Assembly: GCA_016296505.1 (NCBI GenBank)
Contig: JAEDJD010000014.1
Span: forward strand, 1 to 54,712
DNA length: 54,712 nt
Reading direction: 5' to 3'
From: Oscillospiraceae bacterium
GTDB lineage: Bacteria > Bacillota > Clostridia > Oscillospirales > Ruminococcaceae
This document shows positions 44,372 to 52,880 of the stretch, in pieces. Position 1 is the stretch's first letter. Every line of letters starts with the position of its first letter. The notes beneath the pieces were generated by a model. It ran no database searches. It was not told the origin of the DNA and worked only from the letters and a program-made list of their open reading frames with translations. Both the position numbers and the translations under genes were made by a program.

Positions 44372-44562
44372 AAAACCACCTCCTGCAAGCCTGTAGATTG
44401 TATTTGAAGCAACGCGGCGAGCGAAGCCGCCTGCTTCCAGCGTTTATCCGTGTACAACCTGCACGCCCCGAACAGTTTCGCCGCATTCAGGAACCGTTTC
44501 TCAGTACCTGATCCGCAGGGATTTCTGCAAATGGGCATAGCAATAGCCGCACATAGATTCAT
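44372..44562 (-). promoter_or_regulatory. Structured 190-nt leader of the pilus operon
   Basis: Between the promoter and pilC the RNA is about 190 nt. By eye a CCTGC/GCAGG stem encloses two arms, one closed by CAGG/CCTG, and a GCGGC/GCCGC hairpin lies nearer the gene. No reading frame fills it. Cyclic di-GMP riboswitches often control pili in Clostridia, but I could not find the class I or II signature (GGGCAAACC or CGCAAAGCC), so the class is open. Confidence 0.45.
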
Positions 44563-44568
44563 AGGGAT

Positions 44569-44598
44569 ATTATACCACAGTATGGCAGACAAATGCAA
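44569..44598 (-). promoter_or_regulatory. Sigma-A promoter of the pilus operon
   Basis: TTGCAT, an 18-base spacer and TATAAT on the minus strand. Confidence 0.65.
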
Positions 44599-44642
44599 CT
44601 ATGTATCAACCAAAAATTCAGGTTCAAATTTAGTTGTTTCGC

Positions 44643-45674
44643 CTAATCCTCATGTGGTTCCGCCATCGACTGCTTCAGAATGATTCTTCCCGGAATCACA
44701 TATCGGGCGGGCTGCTTCTGCGGATTTTCAAGCCGTTTGAGCAGCAAGGATACTGCCGCGTGCGCCATTTCCGCGAGATCAACCTCAACAGTTGTAATCG
44801 CAGGTACGCACATATCCGAGACAGTATAGTTATCATAACCGGTTACGGAGATATCCTCCGGCACACGCAGATCGCGTCGCTGGAGCGCACCGATCACACG
44901 AAAAGCAGTTTCGTCGCAGTTACAGACAAAAGCGGTCGGCATCTCCTCCGGAAATGCAAATTCCGTAAGGATATGCCCGTTCGGAAGCCGATCGTCCAGC
45001 GTCCATTCGCTTCGGTATTCAAGCCCGTTTTCCATCAGGCATTTGATATAGCCGAGAAACCGGTCATGGATGCTGCTTGTCGCAGTCACAGTACCGATAA
45101 AACCGATTTTCCGATGACCGCGCTGCACAAGCTGATCGGTCATCAAATAGCTATCGTAATAATTATCGGAGATAACTGTGTCGATGTCGCTATGCTTGTC
45201 ATAAAAATCAAGGAAAAGCATCGGAATATGCAGTGAGGCAAGATGCTCCAGATAATCGGTTGCAAGCTGACCGACAATAATCAGCCCACGCACCAGCCGT
45301 TCCGCAGCAATCCGCGGCAAAACGCCTGCACGTTCATCCGCTTCCGAAACGCTCTCGTACACAGAATACAGCTTGCAATGCGTCAATTCTTTAGAAACGC
45401 CCGCGGTCAGGAACCAGTAAAAGGTTCCGCGAACATTGGCATATCGTTCGCTGGTGAGAATTCCAATACTTCCGCCCTGCTGTTCAACCTGCGGCGCCGC
45501 CTTGCGCGGTGTACGCGGTGCAGAGGGGCGATAGCCCAGCTCAGAAGCACGCTCCCTGATCTTTCTGCGCATCTCCTCGCTGACGCCGCCACGGTCATTC
45601 AGCGCATTGGATACTGTCACAACGCTGACGCCCAATTCTTTTGCAATGTCTGACATCCGGATACCGTTTTTCAT
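44643..45674 (-). CDS. LacI-family transcriptional regulator
   Basis: 343 residues. Residues 5-55 are the LacI helix-turn-helix (MSDIAKELGVSVVTVSNALND, then the hinge MRRKIRERASELGYRPS). A Pro/Lys-rich linker (about 52-66) follows, then a periplasmic-binding-protein-like sensor (SIGILTSERYANV, FLDFYDKHSDIDTVISDNY, ISVTGYDN). It should repress or activate genes in response to a sugar-like ligand. No carbohydrate operon adjoins it; the lipoprotein at 46119 is divergent and could be a target. GGAGGGG precedes the ATG. Confidence 0.92.
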   Translation of the reverse strand: MKNGIRMSDIAKELGVSVVTVSNALNDRGGVSEEMRRKIRERASELGYRPSAPRTPRKAAPQVEQQGGSIGILTSERYANVRGTFYWFLTAGVSKELTHCKLYSVYESVSEADERAGVLPRIAAERLVRGLIIVGQLATDYLEHLASLHIPMLFLDFYDKHSDIDTVISDNYYDSYLMTDQLVQRGHRKIGFIGTVTATSSIHDRFLGYIKCLMENGLEYRSEWTLDDRLPNGHILTEFAFPEEMPTAFVCNCDETAFRVIGALQRRDLRVPEDISVTGYDNYTVSDMCVPAITTVEVDLAEMAHAAVSLLLKRLENPQKQPARYVIPGRIILKQSMAEPHED

Positions 45675-45756
45675 AGGAACCCCTCCGTCGTCCGCATTTG
45701 CTGCACAATAACGCTATATATAAATAGTATATGCTTCATGCGGATACTTTTTATAT

Positions 45757-45785
45757 ATTATAGCACATCTTTTCTCATTTGTAAA
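45757..45785 (-). promoter_or_regulatory. Sigma-A promoter of the LacI-family gene
   Basis: TTTACA, a 17-base spacer and TATAAT on the minus strand. An A/T palindrome-like stretch (ATATACTATTTATATA) between it and the gene could be an operator. Confidence 0.7.
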
Positions 45786-46000
45786 TACCTAAACAAAAAA
45801 AACTTTTAGTATAATTTCAGAATGGATTCCCTGTAAATCAATCAACCATCTCAAATTTCAGATTATATACCGACAAATCCCGACACTTCTTGCCTGTTAT
45901 TTGACATATTTCAGATGATTCCATCAATCCCGGCTTTTGAACTTATGCAGATTGTTTAAAAATTCTTCTCGTACCTCGCGAACATTCAGCTTTTTCCTGC

Positions 46001-46029
46001 TTGCGATTTCATATAAAATAGTGTATGAT
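46001..46029 (+). promoter_or_regulatory. Promoter of the lipoprotein gene
   Basis: TTGCGA, a 17-base spacer and TATGAT. Confidence 0.55.
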
Positions 46030-46118
46030 AGTATCATCCGGATAAATGCAGACGATACATTGCCTGCGTCAAAGCCAATCAGACCAATAACTGCATAATA
46101 TAGAAAGAGGGAAACAAC

Positions 46119-46916
46119 ATGAACAAGAAACTATTTGCCGCGCTGTGCGCATCGGTATGGGCAGTTTCGTTCTGTACTGCCTGTGACAGCAGCTCAACGG
46201 AACCGATCTCTGTGCACACAACCGCCGCGCCCGTCACGACTGCTGCAACAGATACAAAGCCCGCCATCCAACCCGCAAAAACGGACATTGACGAAGAAGT
46301 AGAATTTGAGGAGCAGATCGTAGCAGAATCCGGCGACGCCATTTTGAATATTGCCGATAAAACCTGGTATGTCCAGTATTTCGGCACGAATGAAGATCTG
46401 CTGACCTATGACGCAGGTATTGCACATATCGACGGCGATGGTGATTATACTGTCAGTGTAAATGTCGGCACAAAGGGCGCACAATTCGATATCACAGGCG
46501 AAACGGATGGTAATTATACCTGTGACGGCATTGATTTTGCAGCGGTAAAAGTCATTGACGGCACACAGCTCTTTCCGGATATGTGCATCGAGATCAAGGA
46601 GATCCGCGTCAACGGCAAGAAGATTGCGCTAACCGCTAAGAACTATACTTCCTCTGACGACGGAAAAGAAATGCGCGCCAATATCTATAACCGTTTCATC
46701 AGTAATATTCCGGATGACGCGCACACCGCAAAAGGAAATGTCGCCGGAGAATTCGGCGAATATTCGTCCATGATTGTCAATCCCGAAGATTTCGAGAACT
46801 GGAAAACGATTGCCGTAGACTTCACTGTTACCGGAACCGGTGACGCTGTCAACGAAGCAGATGCAGATGCGGACGTAACCGCAGCAGACGCAGTGGAATC
46901 TACACCTGAAATATAA
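46119..46916 (+). CDS. Secreted lipoprotein of unknown function
   Basis: 265 residues. Signal and lipobox SFCTACDSS (Cys22), then a Thr/Ala/Pro-rich linker (about 30-55) and a beta-rich domain from about 70 to 245. The domain includes DKTWYVQYFGTNEDLLTYDAG, DGDGDYTVSVNVG and DFENWKTIAVDFTVTG. The strand pattern recalls a carbohydrate-binding jelly roll, but no family can be named. An Asp/Ala-rich tail follows. AGAAAGAGGGAAA precedes the ATG. Monocistronic between a promoter and a hairpin repeat. Confidence 0.7.
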   Translation: MNKKLFAALCASVWAVSFCTACDSSSTEPISVHTTAAPVTTAATDTKPAIQPAKTDIDEEVEFEEQIVAESGDAILNIADKTWYVQYFGTNEDLLTYDAGIAHIDGDGDYTVSVNVGTKGAQFDITGETDGNYTCDGIDFAAVKVIDGTQLFPDMCIEIKEIRVNGKKIALTAKNYTSSDDGKEMRANIYNRFISNIPDDAHTAKGNVAGEFGEYSSMIVNPEDFENWKTIAVDFTVTGTGDAVNEADADADVTAADAVESTPEI

Positions 46917-46924
46917 TAGACAAA

Positions 46925-46956
46925 GCACCTGCCATGCAAGACATGACAGGTGCTTC
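46925..46956. repeat. 32-bp hairpin repeat, copy 1
   Basis: An inverted repeat (CACCTGCCATG with CATGACAGGTG) directly after the lipoprotein stop. It is identical to 47239-47270 and may act as the terminator. Confidence 0.85.
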
Positions 46957-47021
46957 CAGCTTGTAGATAACGTCCTCTGTTCTGATTTAGAATCACACAA
47001 GAGAGGTATAGAGATCAATAA

Positions 47022-47060
47022 TGGGGGAAGTGGCCCATTAAAAATGGGGCACTTCCCCCA
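47022..47060. repeat. Large palindrome
   Basis: Two 18-base arms (TGGGGGAAGTGGCCCATT and its complement) around AAA, with one mismatch. Part of the repeat cluster between the two 32-bp copies. Confidence 0.8.
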
Positions 47061-47100
47061 AACCCCTATCTTCCCGAAATAGAACGCAAAATGTGGAGTT

Positions 47101-47178
47101 TCGCACTCTGCGGAGTGCGACTTAGGGCGCTGCCCTAAGGGCGCTGCCCTAAGAACCCGCGAGCTTTTGAAAAAGCTC
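47101..47178. repeat. Cluster of short palindromes and a 14-bp tandem repeat
   Basis: In order: TCGCACTC-TGCG-GAGTGCGA (47101-47120), AGGGCGCTGCCCTA twice in tandem (47124-47151), and GAGCTTTTGAAAAAGCTC (47161-47178). Similar GGGCGCTGCCC modules occur as intergenic repeats in Ruminococcaceae, as I remember. Confidence 0.75.
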
Positions 47179-47238
47179 GACTAAAATTTTTATTTCACCT
47201 TCGGTGTGCGCACCCGTAAGTTTCTCGACAGACTGAAT

Positions 47239-47270
47239 GCACCTGCCATGCAAGACATGACAGGTGCTTC
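47239..47270. repeat. 32-bp hairpin repeat, copy 2
   Basis: Exact copy of 46925-46956. The two copies flank about 280 bp of repeats. Confidence 0.85.
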
Positions 47271-47322
47271 ATGCTATGTAAGAAACATCCCAAAAACAAT
47301 TTCTTATTATATAGTATATAGA

Positions 47323-48252
47323 TCAAAGGAACGCGCCCAAATCTCCCACCAGATATTTACGCAGCATCACAATATCTCTGAGACTCACGATTCCGTCATT
47401 ACTGACGTCTGCGGCATTCCGATCTATCTCCTCGCCCCAACCGCCGACAACATATCGCCGCATCGCAACAACATCTTTCAAATCCACAATGCCGTCGCAG
47501 TTGGCGTCGCCTTTCCGGATTGGCGGCGCAGTGGTTGCAGTAGTCGTTGCGGTAGTGGTTGTAGTGGTCGTAGTTGTAGTGGTTGTGGTGGTTGTAGTTA
47601 TAGTCGTGGTTGTGGTAGTTGTGGTTGTAGTCGTGGTTATGGTAGTTGTGGTTGTAGTCGTAGTAGTTGTGGTGGTCGTTTCCGGTGCAACTGCAATCAA
47701 TCCGTCCTCTGTTGAAAAATTCAGATTCCGCAGATCACTGTCCAGAAACTTGTCCGGAATCAGTTTCAACGCGTAGTTTGTACCGCGCTCCGCCTCTGCC
47801 GGAACAGCAAATTCCAGAGAGAGCAGAATCCCGTTACCCGTCATATTTTTTTCACCAATCGTTCCAACGGATATCTTATGTGTTTCCGGATTGTGTGCAA
47901 TTTTCAGATGCAAGTCTTTGGCAATATTGCCCTTCTGGTATTCCGGCAGCGTCTCGGTCTCCAGAATTGGCTGCAATCCGGTATCCCCATAATCAATCGT
48001 AAAACCGCAATTTGCAAAGCCGATATTATTTTTCAGAAGCACATTGATATAAACTGTCTCCCCCGGCTCCACAGTCACGTTGCTGAGATAAATACAGGGC
48101 TGTTTTGCGGCTGTTACCGCGGCTGTTACCGCCTCTGCTGCCGCAGGAATCAGCGGGCGCACCGGATTCTGCGCCGGCGCGAGCAAAGACCAAACCGCAG
48201 TTCCCGTGCAAACTGCGGCTGTCAAAAAAGAACAAATGCGCTTGTTCCTCAT
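47323..48252 (-). CDS. Cohesin-dockerin adaptor scaffoldin
   Basis: 309 residues from the ATG at 48252; GGGAGGC lies just upstream. After a signal peptide (about 1-35), residues about 50-190 form one cohesin-like domain: VTVEPGETVYINVLLKNN, GFANCGFTIDYG, ILLSLEFAVPA, LIAVAP. A linker of almost pure Thr (about 191-244) follows. Residues 247-309 are a dockerin with two good calcium repeats (DANCDGIVDLKDVVAMRRY and DVSNDGIVSLRDIVMLRKY). A single cohesin with a dockerin is the plan of the ScaC-type adaptor of Ruminococcus flavefaciens, which changes the binding specificity of a larger scaffold. The GH5, GH43 and CotH dockerins in this window have other signatures, so they need not be its ligands. 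Confidence 0.82.
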   Translation of the reverse strand: MRNKRICSFLTAAVCTGTAVWSLLAPAQNPVRPLIPAAAEAVTAAVTAAKQPCIYLSNVTVEPGETVYINVLLKNNIGFANCGFTIDYGDTGLQPILETETLPEYQKGNIAKDLHLKIAHNPETHKISVGTIGEKNMTGNGILLSLEFAVPAEAERGTNYALKLIPDKFLDSDLRNLNFSTEDGLIAVAPETTTTTTTTTTTTTITTTTTTTTTTTTITTTTTTTTTTTTTTTTATTTATTAPPIRKGDANCDGIVDLKDVVAMRRYVVGGWGEEIDRNAADVSNDGIVSLRDIVMLRKYLVGDLGAFL

Positions 48253-48324
48253 AAAAAGCCTCCCGATTAGCTTTGAGATATTCAAAGCAAATAATATTTT
48301 TCAAAATATAGTTTATTTAATAGT

Positions 48325-48353
48325 ATTATATCACAAAAACAACTCTTTGTCAA
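48325..48353 (-). promoter_or_regulatory. Sigma-A promoter of the adaptor scaffoldin gene
   Basis: TTGACA, a 17-base spacer and TATAAT on the minus strand. Confidence 0.82.
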
Positions 48354-48355
48354 GC

Positions 48356-48393
48356 ATAAAAAGCCCCCGCATTGCAAAAACAATACGGGGGCT
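48356..48393 (-). terminator. Terminator of the acyl-CoA ligase gene
   Basis: AGCCCCCG and CGGGGGCT form the base of a long stem; TTTTTATG follows on the minus strand, directly upstream of the scaffoldin promoter. Confidence 0.85.
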
Positions 48394-48409
48394 ATGCAAA
48401 CGCATTCTC

Positions 48410-50047
48410 TCAAGCCTGATTCTGTTCAGCAACCAGTTTATCTGCACCGTATATTTTGCGGAGTCTCGGTTTCTCAATCTTACCGGTCGGATTTCGCGGC
48501 ACTTCCGCAAAAATAATCTTGCGCGGACGCTTATAGCGCGGAAGCATTTCGCAGAATTTGTTCATTTCCTCGTCCGAACAGCTTTCGCCATCCTTGAGCG
48601 AAATGATCGCCGCTGCAATCTCACCGAGCCGCTTATCCGGCAAACCGATGACAGCAACATCCTTTACCTTCGGATTTGAACGGATAAAGTCCTCAATCTG
48701 AACCGGATAGAGATTTTCGCCGCCGGTAATGATAACGTCCTTCTTGCGATCTACGAGAAATACGAAACCATCCGCATCTTCCTGTGCCATATCGCCGGTA
48801 CGAAGCCAGCCATCTGGCATCAGCACCTGCTCCGTTGCTTTTTCATCGTGGTAATAGCAGGTCATAACGCCCGGACCTTTGACGCACAGCTCGCCGACTT
48901 CACCGCGCGGAACAGTCTCGCCGTTTTCATCAATAATTTTGCTTTCCCAGCCAAAGCCGGCTTTACCGATCGCGCCAACCTTATGAATATTCTCCACGCC
49001 GAGATGCAGCGCGCCCGGTCCGATGGATTCACTCAGACCATAATTCGTATCATACTGATGATGTGGGAAGTATGTTTTCCAGCGAGTGATCAGACTTGGC
49101 GGAACCGGCTGTGCGCCAATATGCATGAGCCGCCATTGTGCAAGCTCATAATCACTCAGCGATACTCTGCCGCTTTCAATCGCGTCCAGAATATCCTGCG
49201 CCCACGGCACCAGCAGCCAGACAATCGTACATTTTTCCGAGGAAATTGCATCCAGTATCACATTCGGCGAAACGCCGCTCAGCAATACTGCCTTTCCGCC
49301 GACAAGGAAGCTGCCGAACCAGTGCATCTTTGCGCCGGTATGATAAAGCGGCGGAATGCAAAGAAACACATCATCCTTTGTCTGACCGTGATGCGCCTGC
49401 TCAACCTTGCAGGCGTGCATCAGGCTTTCGTGATTATGCAGAATCGCCTTCGGGAAGCCCGTCGTACCGGAGGAAAAATAGATCGCAGCGTCGTCCGCGT
49501 CTTTCAGCGCAACGGTCGGCGTTGTACTCGGACAGTTTGCGGTCAGCTGATCATAGCTCTCGGCAAAGCCCGGACACCCCTGACCGACATAAAGCAGCAT
49601 ACGGTCGTTGCCGAGCGTATCCACAACTTCTTCGACTCTGCCGATGAATTCCGGACCAAACACAAGTACAGAAATATCTGCAAGCCCAACGCAATACTCA
49701 ATTTCAGCCGCAGCATAGCGGAAATTCAGCGGAACGGCAAGCGCGCCAACCTTCAGAATACCAAAATAGATCGGCAGCCATTCGATACAATTCATCAGCA
49801 GAATGCCGACCTTATCGCCTTTCTTCACACCGCGCGAAATCAGAAAATGTGCAAAGCGATTCGCCTTTTCATTAAAAACTTTCCATGTAATTTCACGCCG
49901 ATAGATATTCGGGCGGCGCGGCTCGATCAGCTCATATTCCTTCCAAGTTACTCTGCGCGGCTCAATCACGGACGGATTCAGCTCAATCAGCGCAGTATCA
50001 TTGCCATAGAGCGCAGCATTCCGCTCTAAAATATCAGTAATCGGCAT
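48410..50047 (-). CDS. AMP-forming acyl-CoA synthetase/ligase
   Basis: 545 residues from the ATG at 50047, AAAGGAT upstream. ANL superfamily: the P-loop IYFSSGTTGFPKA, the A5 region NYGLSES, A7/A8 GWLRTGDMAQED and VDRKKDVIITGGENLYPVQIE, and the catalytic lysine in NPTGKIEKP. It activates a carboxylic acid as acyl-AMP and then acyl-CoA; the substrate is probably a fatty or aromatic acid. The N-terminus has an unusual duplicated-looking stretch (EPRRVTWKEYELIEPRRPNI, then RREITWKVFNEKANRFAHFL), with two TWK copies. Monocistronic. Confidence 0.9.
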   Translation of the reverse strand: MPITDILERNAALYGNDTALIELNPSVIEPRRVTWKEYELIEPRRPNIYRREITWKVFNEKANRFAHFLISRGVKKGDKVGILLMNCIEWLPIYFGILKVGALAVPLNFRYAAAEIEYCVGLADISVLVFGPEFIGRVEEVVDTLGNDRMLLYVGQGCPGFAESYDQLTANCPSTTPTVALKDADDAAIYFSSGTTGFPKAILHNHESLMHACKVEQAHHGQTKDDVFLCIPPLYHTGAKMHWFGSFLVGGKAVLLSGVSPNVILDAISSEKCTIVWLLVPWAQDILDAIESGRVSLSDYELAQWRLMHIGAQPVPPSLITRWKTYFPHHQYDTNYGLSESIGPGALHLGVENIHKVGAIGKAGFGWESKIIDENGETVPRGEVGELCVKGPGVMTCYYHDEKATEQVLMPDGWLRTGDMAQEDADGFVFLVDRKKDVIITGGENLYPVQIEDFIRSNPKVKDVAVIGLPDKRLGEIAAAIISLKDGESCSDEEMNKFCEMLPRYKRPRKIIFAEVPRNPTGKIEKPRLRKIYGADKLVAEQNQA

Positions 50048-50110
50048 AATAATATATCCTTTCAAAATCTATACTTTTAGTATCCGAACGCCGGAATCCA
50101 CAACATATCA

Positions 50111-50139
50111 ATTTTAGCACAAAAAAGCGTTAAAGTCAA
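50111..50139 (-). promoter_or_regulatory. Promoter of the acyl-CoA ligase gene
   Basis: TTGACT, a 17-base spacer and TAAAAT on the minus strand. Confidence 0.7.
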
Positions 50140-50360
50140 GAGTATTTTCTGATCTGCCGCAGAAATTGTATATTTTTCGATTTGCTATCTGGTTTCGGCA
50201 GACAAAATCCGTCTTTTTCGACCCAACCCCACCGAATTCTTAATTTTTCCGTATAAATTTCAAAAAGGGTATTCCATTTTTTCTTTTTTTCTGGTATAAT
50301 AAATGTAATCGTGTCTTTTCAGACCGAAATCATTTTGAAACGCATACAGGAGATGATATC

Positions 50361-51755
50361 ATGCTGAAACGATTGCTTACGTCCGTCACGGCAGCAATTA
50401 TGACTGCGGTGATTGTGCTTGGACAGATTCCGGCGATCAAGGCGGATGCGCTGCTCTTTACGCCAAACGTGACCGTCCAAAGCGACGCCGCCATTCTGAT
50501 GAATACCGATATCAATGAAATCGTTTACGAGAAAAATGCCGATATGAAAAAAATGCCCGGCTCTCTCGTTCAGATCATGACAGCAGTTATCGTACTGGAG
50601 GAATGCGAAGATATTTCCGGTACAAAGATCGCAGCCAAGGATGAGATGTATGAGATATTCGCGGAGGATGAATATCCGGATGATCTCCGGAAAGCAGATA
50701 TCGAGTCCGGTGAATCGCTGACTGTCGAGGATTTGCTCTATGCCATGCTGCTGACCTCGTCCGTCGAAGCAGCCTATATGCTCTGTGATAAATTCGGCAA
50801 CGGCAGTCAGGACGCATTTGCAGAAAAAATGAACGCCAAAGCGGAAAAGCTCGGCATGACCAATACCCGTTTCCTCAATGGAACCGGTCTTTACAGCGTC
50901 CGTCAGCTCACAACCGCACGCGATCTGATGACGCTGCTGACCTATGCAATGAGTATGCCTCGCTTTGAGGAAATCGCCTGTGCCAATACCTATACGCCCG
51001 CCGCCGCCTCAACCTATGAAAAGCGTGATGTATGGGCGTGGACGCATTCCAATCTGTTGGTCAACGAGGCCAGCGATTACTACTGCAACGGCGTGCGCGG
51101 CATTAAAACCGCCAATACGCAGGAAGGCGGTCGTTCCATCGCCTGCAAAGGCTCTCGCGACGGCAATAGCTATTTGCTGATCTGTCTGGATTCCAGTATG
51201 AAGGATCCGGACGGCAATAACCATTTCTACCATTTGGAGGACGCCAAAAACATTCTCGAATGGGCATTTGTCCACCTGACCTATACGGAGATTCTCTCTG
51301 CAAACACGCAGCTTGGCGAAGTCATCGTCAACAATGCAGAGGAAGATAATTTTGTTCTTGTCAAGCCGGCAGAGGGATATTCATGTATCTGGTGCGATAC
51401 CACCGATGTCAAGAGCGTACAAAAAATCTATGACTGGCCGCAAGAGATCAATGCGCCGGTTCATGCCGGCGATAAAATCGGTACCGTTACCCTGAAACTC
51501 TCCGGCGAAACGCTCGCAGAAATCGGCGTTGTGGCACAATCGGACGTCGCGCGTTCGTTCTGGAAATACAATCTCAGCGAAATTCCGGGCTTTTTCAAGT
51601 CGAAATATCTGCGCAGCACATGGATTCTCGGCATTATTTTATCGCTGTTGTATATTGGCGGTTGTGTTTATTTTGCATTCCGTTATCACGAGGAGCGTAA
51701 AAAACGTGCCGCCGCAAGAGCAGGTCATCTGCGGAATCAATCCCGCGACCTTTAA
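50361..51755 (+). CDS. D-alanyl-D-alanine carboxypeptidase homologue with lost catalytic residues
   Basis: 464 residues. A signal peptide (about 1-30), then a peptidase S11 fold (DacF/PBP5 type: AAILMNTDINEIVYEKNADMKKMPGS, FLNGTGLYSVRQLTTARDLM), a C-terminal beta domain, and a membrane helix near residues 425-445. The three active-site motifs are altered. S-x-x-K is SLVQ (68-71, the lysine replaced by Gln). S-G-N is SSV (133-135, the Asn replaced by Val). K-T-G is KTA (249-251). Serine 68 remains, but hydrolysis of D-Ala-D-Ala is doubtful. It may bind wall peptides without cutting them. TATAAT lies 60 bases upstream. Monocistronic. Confidence 0.88.
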   Translation: MLKRLLTSVTAAIMTAVIVLGQIPAIKADALLFTPNVTVQSDAAILMNTDINEIVYEKNADMKKMPGSLVQIMTAVIVLEECEDISGTKIAAKDEMYEIFAEDEYPDDLRKADIESGESLTVEDLLYAMLLTSSVEAAYMLCDKFGNGSQDAFAEKMNAKAEKLGMTNTRFLNGTGLYSVRQLTTARDLMTLLTYAMSMPRFEEIACANTYTPAAASTYEKRDVWAWTHSNLLVNEASDYYCNGVRGIKTANTQEGGRSIACKGSRDGNSYLLICLDSSMKDPDGNNHFYHLEDAKNILEWAFVHLTYTEILSANTQLGEVIVNNAEEDNFVLVKPAEGYSCIWCDTTDVKSVQKIYDWPQEINAPVHAGDKIGTVTLKLSGETLAEIGVVAQSDVARSFWKYNLSEIPGFFKSKYLRSTWILGIILSLLYIGGCVYFAFRYHEERKKRAAARAGHLRNQSRDL

Positions 51756-51766
51756 ACCTCAATCAC

Positions 51767-51808
51767 AAAAGCCGCAAACCTATGCACATTAGGTTTGCGG
51801 CTTTTTCC
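51767..51808 (+). terminator. Terminator after the carboxypeptidase homologue
   Basis: AAAAGCCGCAAACCT pairs with AGGTTTGCGGCTTTT, followed by TTCC. Confidence 0.88.
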
Positions 51809-51889
51809 AGAAATGTCTTTTCAATCTCCAGAAGACGTCATTCCTGTTATCTGATTGAAGATCGCAAAGCCTTTGAAAGATGGGAAACT

Positions 51890-51928
51890 GAATAGAAAAA
51901 AGAGCCAGAAGTACAATTCCGGCTCTTT
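51890..51928 (-). terminator. Terminator of the peptide/ABC cassette
   Basis: AAAGAGCCGGAAT and its partner at the other arm form a stem; read on the minus strand it ends in CTCTTTTTTC, 30 bases past the permease stop. Confidence 0.8.
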
Positions 51929-51956
51929 GATTATTGTCATGACAATCTAAAATGTA

Positions 51957-52880
51957 TCAGGCATATGCGCTTCGTGTATTTGATATTATAATATTACATA
52001 TAATCATCGCAATAAATAATCCTGCTAATTCTAGTACACCGTTGAATATGGATACCTCAATCACTTCATTCAACGTAAAAGTTCCAACAAATTCAAATAT
52101 CTCTCGTGCAAGATTGTTGAATATATTTGCTATGTCATACGCAAACAGTGGTGGAATAAACAGCACATATACACAAACAACTACAATTGATATTGGATTT
52201 CCTTTTAGCAAATTCCCGAATGTATAACCAAATTCATAATAGAATAACAGAATTGCAATCGCAAATATTATTTGCTTCCAATACACAACAGTTATCGTTG
52301 AAGTATAATGATAATCATTGACGTTCAGAGAAGTACTTTGCAGAAAAGAATTACGGAAAACAGATTGGATAATAAATACAAACGGAATTGTAAGCGCAAA
52401 CACTGACAATAATACAATAAATCCACTAATCTGTTTACATAAAAGCGAATTCTTTTTTCCTGCTCGAAGAACTCTATGACGAATGGTTTTATGTTTCAAG
52501 TCTGCTGATACCCAAGTTAAGCCGAAAAACGCAGCTAAAATTGAAAAAAAAACAAGAGAACTCTCACAGTATTGAGATAGCGCATATTGCGAACTCATAC
52601 TATAAATGGAACCGCTTAGTTTTTCATTATAATAAGCGACAGGATTTTCTATTATACCATTTTCGAGAACGCGATACCCTTCTTCATTTTTTTCTTCAAT
52701 TTGCTCTCCAACCACTTGACTAAATTCCATCGAATGCTGATATTTCTGAACATTCATCTTGACATTCTGGATATTTAAAAAGAATACCAGAACACTTGCA
52801 GCAATAAAAAGCAGAAACATCCATAACAATATTTTCCTGCTCCATGCATACTGCAGATCAGTTTTCAATTGTCTGATCAT
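51957..52880 (-). CDS. ABC transporter permease of the peptide cassette
   Basis: 307 residues with about six membrane helices (first at about 18-36, LLWMFLLFIAASVLVFFL). A roughly 75-residue hydrophilic loop follows helix 1, and the rest resembles ABC-2-type exporters (FFGLTWVSADLKHKTIRHRVLRAGKKNSLLCKQI before helix 3). It has no peptidase or nucleotide-binding domain. Its start overlaps the ATPase stop by 23 bases, so the two form one transporter. Codon use is AT-rich compared with the housekeeping genes. Candidate roles are export of the adjacent secreted peptide's partner, or self-immunity. Confidence 0.8.
   Translation of the reverse strand: MIRQLKTDLQYAWSRKILLWMFLLFIAASVLVFFLNIQNVKMNVQKYQHSMEFSQVVGEQIEEKNEEGYRVLENGIIENPVAYYNEKLSGSIYSMSSQYALSQYCESSLVFFSILAAFFGLTWVSADLKHKTIRHRVLRAGKKNSLLCKQISGFIVLLSVFALTIPFVFIIQSVFRNSFLQSTSLNVNDYHYTSTITVVYWKQIIFAIAILLFYYEFGYTFGNLLKGNPISIVVVCVYVLFIPPLFAYDIANIFNNLAREIFEFVGTFTLNEVIEVSIFNGVLELAGLFIAMIICNIIISNTRSAYA

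Noticed and set aside
44372..44562. Cyclic di-GMP riboswitch before pilC
   Set aside because: The context fits, but neither the class I nor the class II core sequence is visible, so I left the class open.
46925..47270. CRISPR array
   Set aside because: Only two identical repeats 280 bp apart, plus unlike palindromes between them; no regular spacing and no cas genes.
47489..47776. A poly-valine frame on the plus strand
   Set aside because: It is the reverse complement of the threonine linker of the adaptor scaffoldin.
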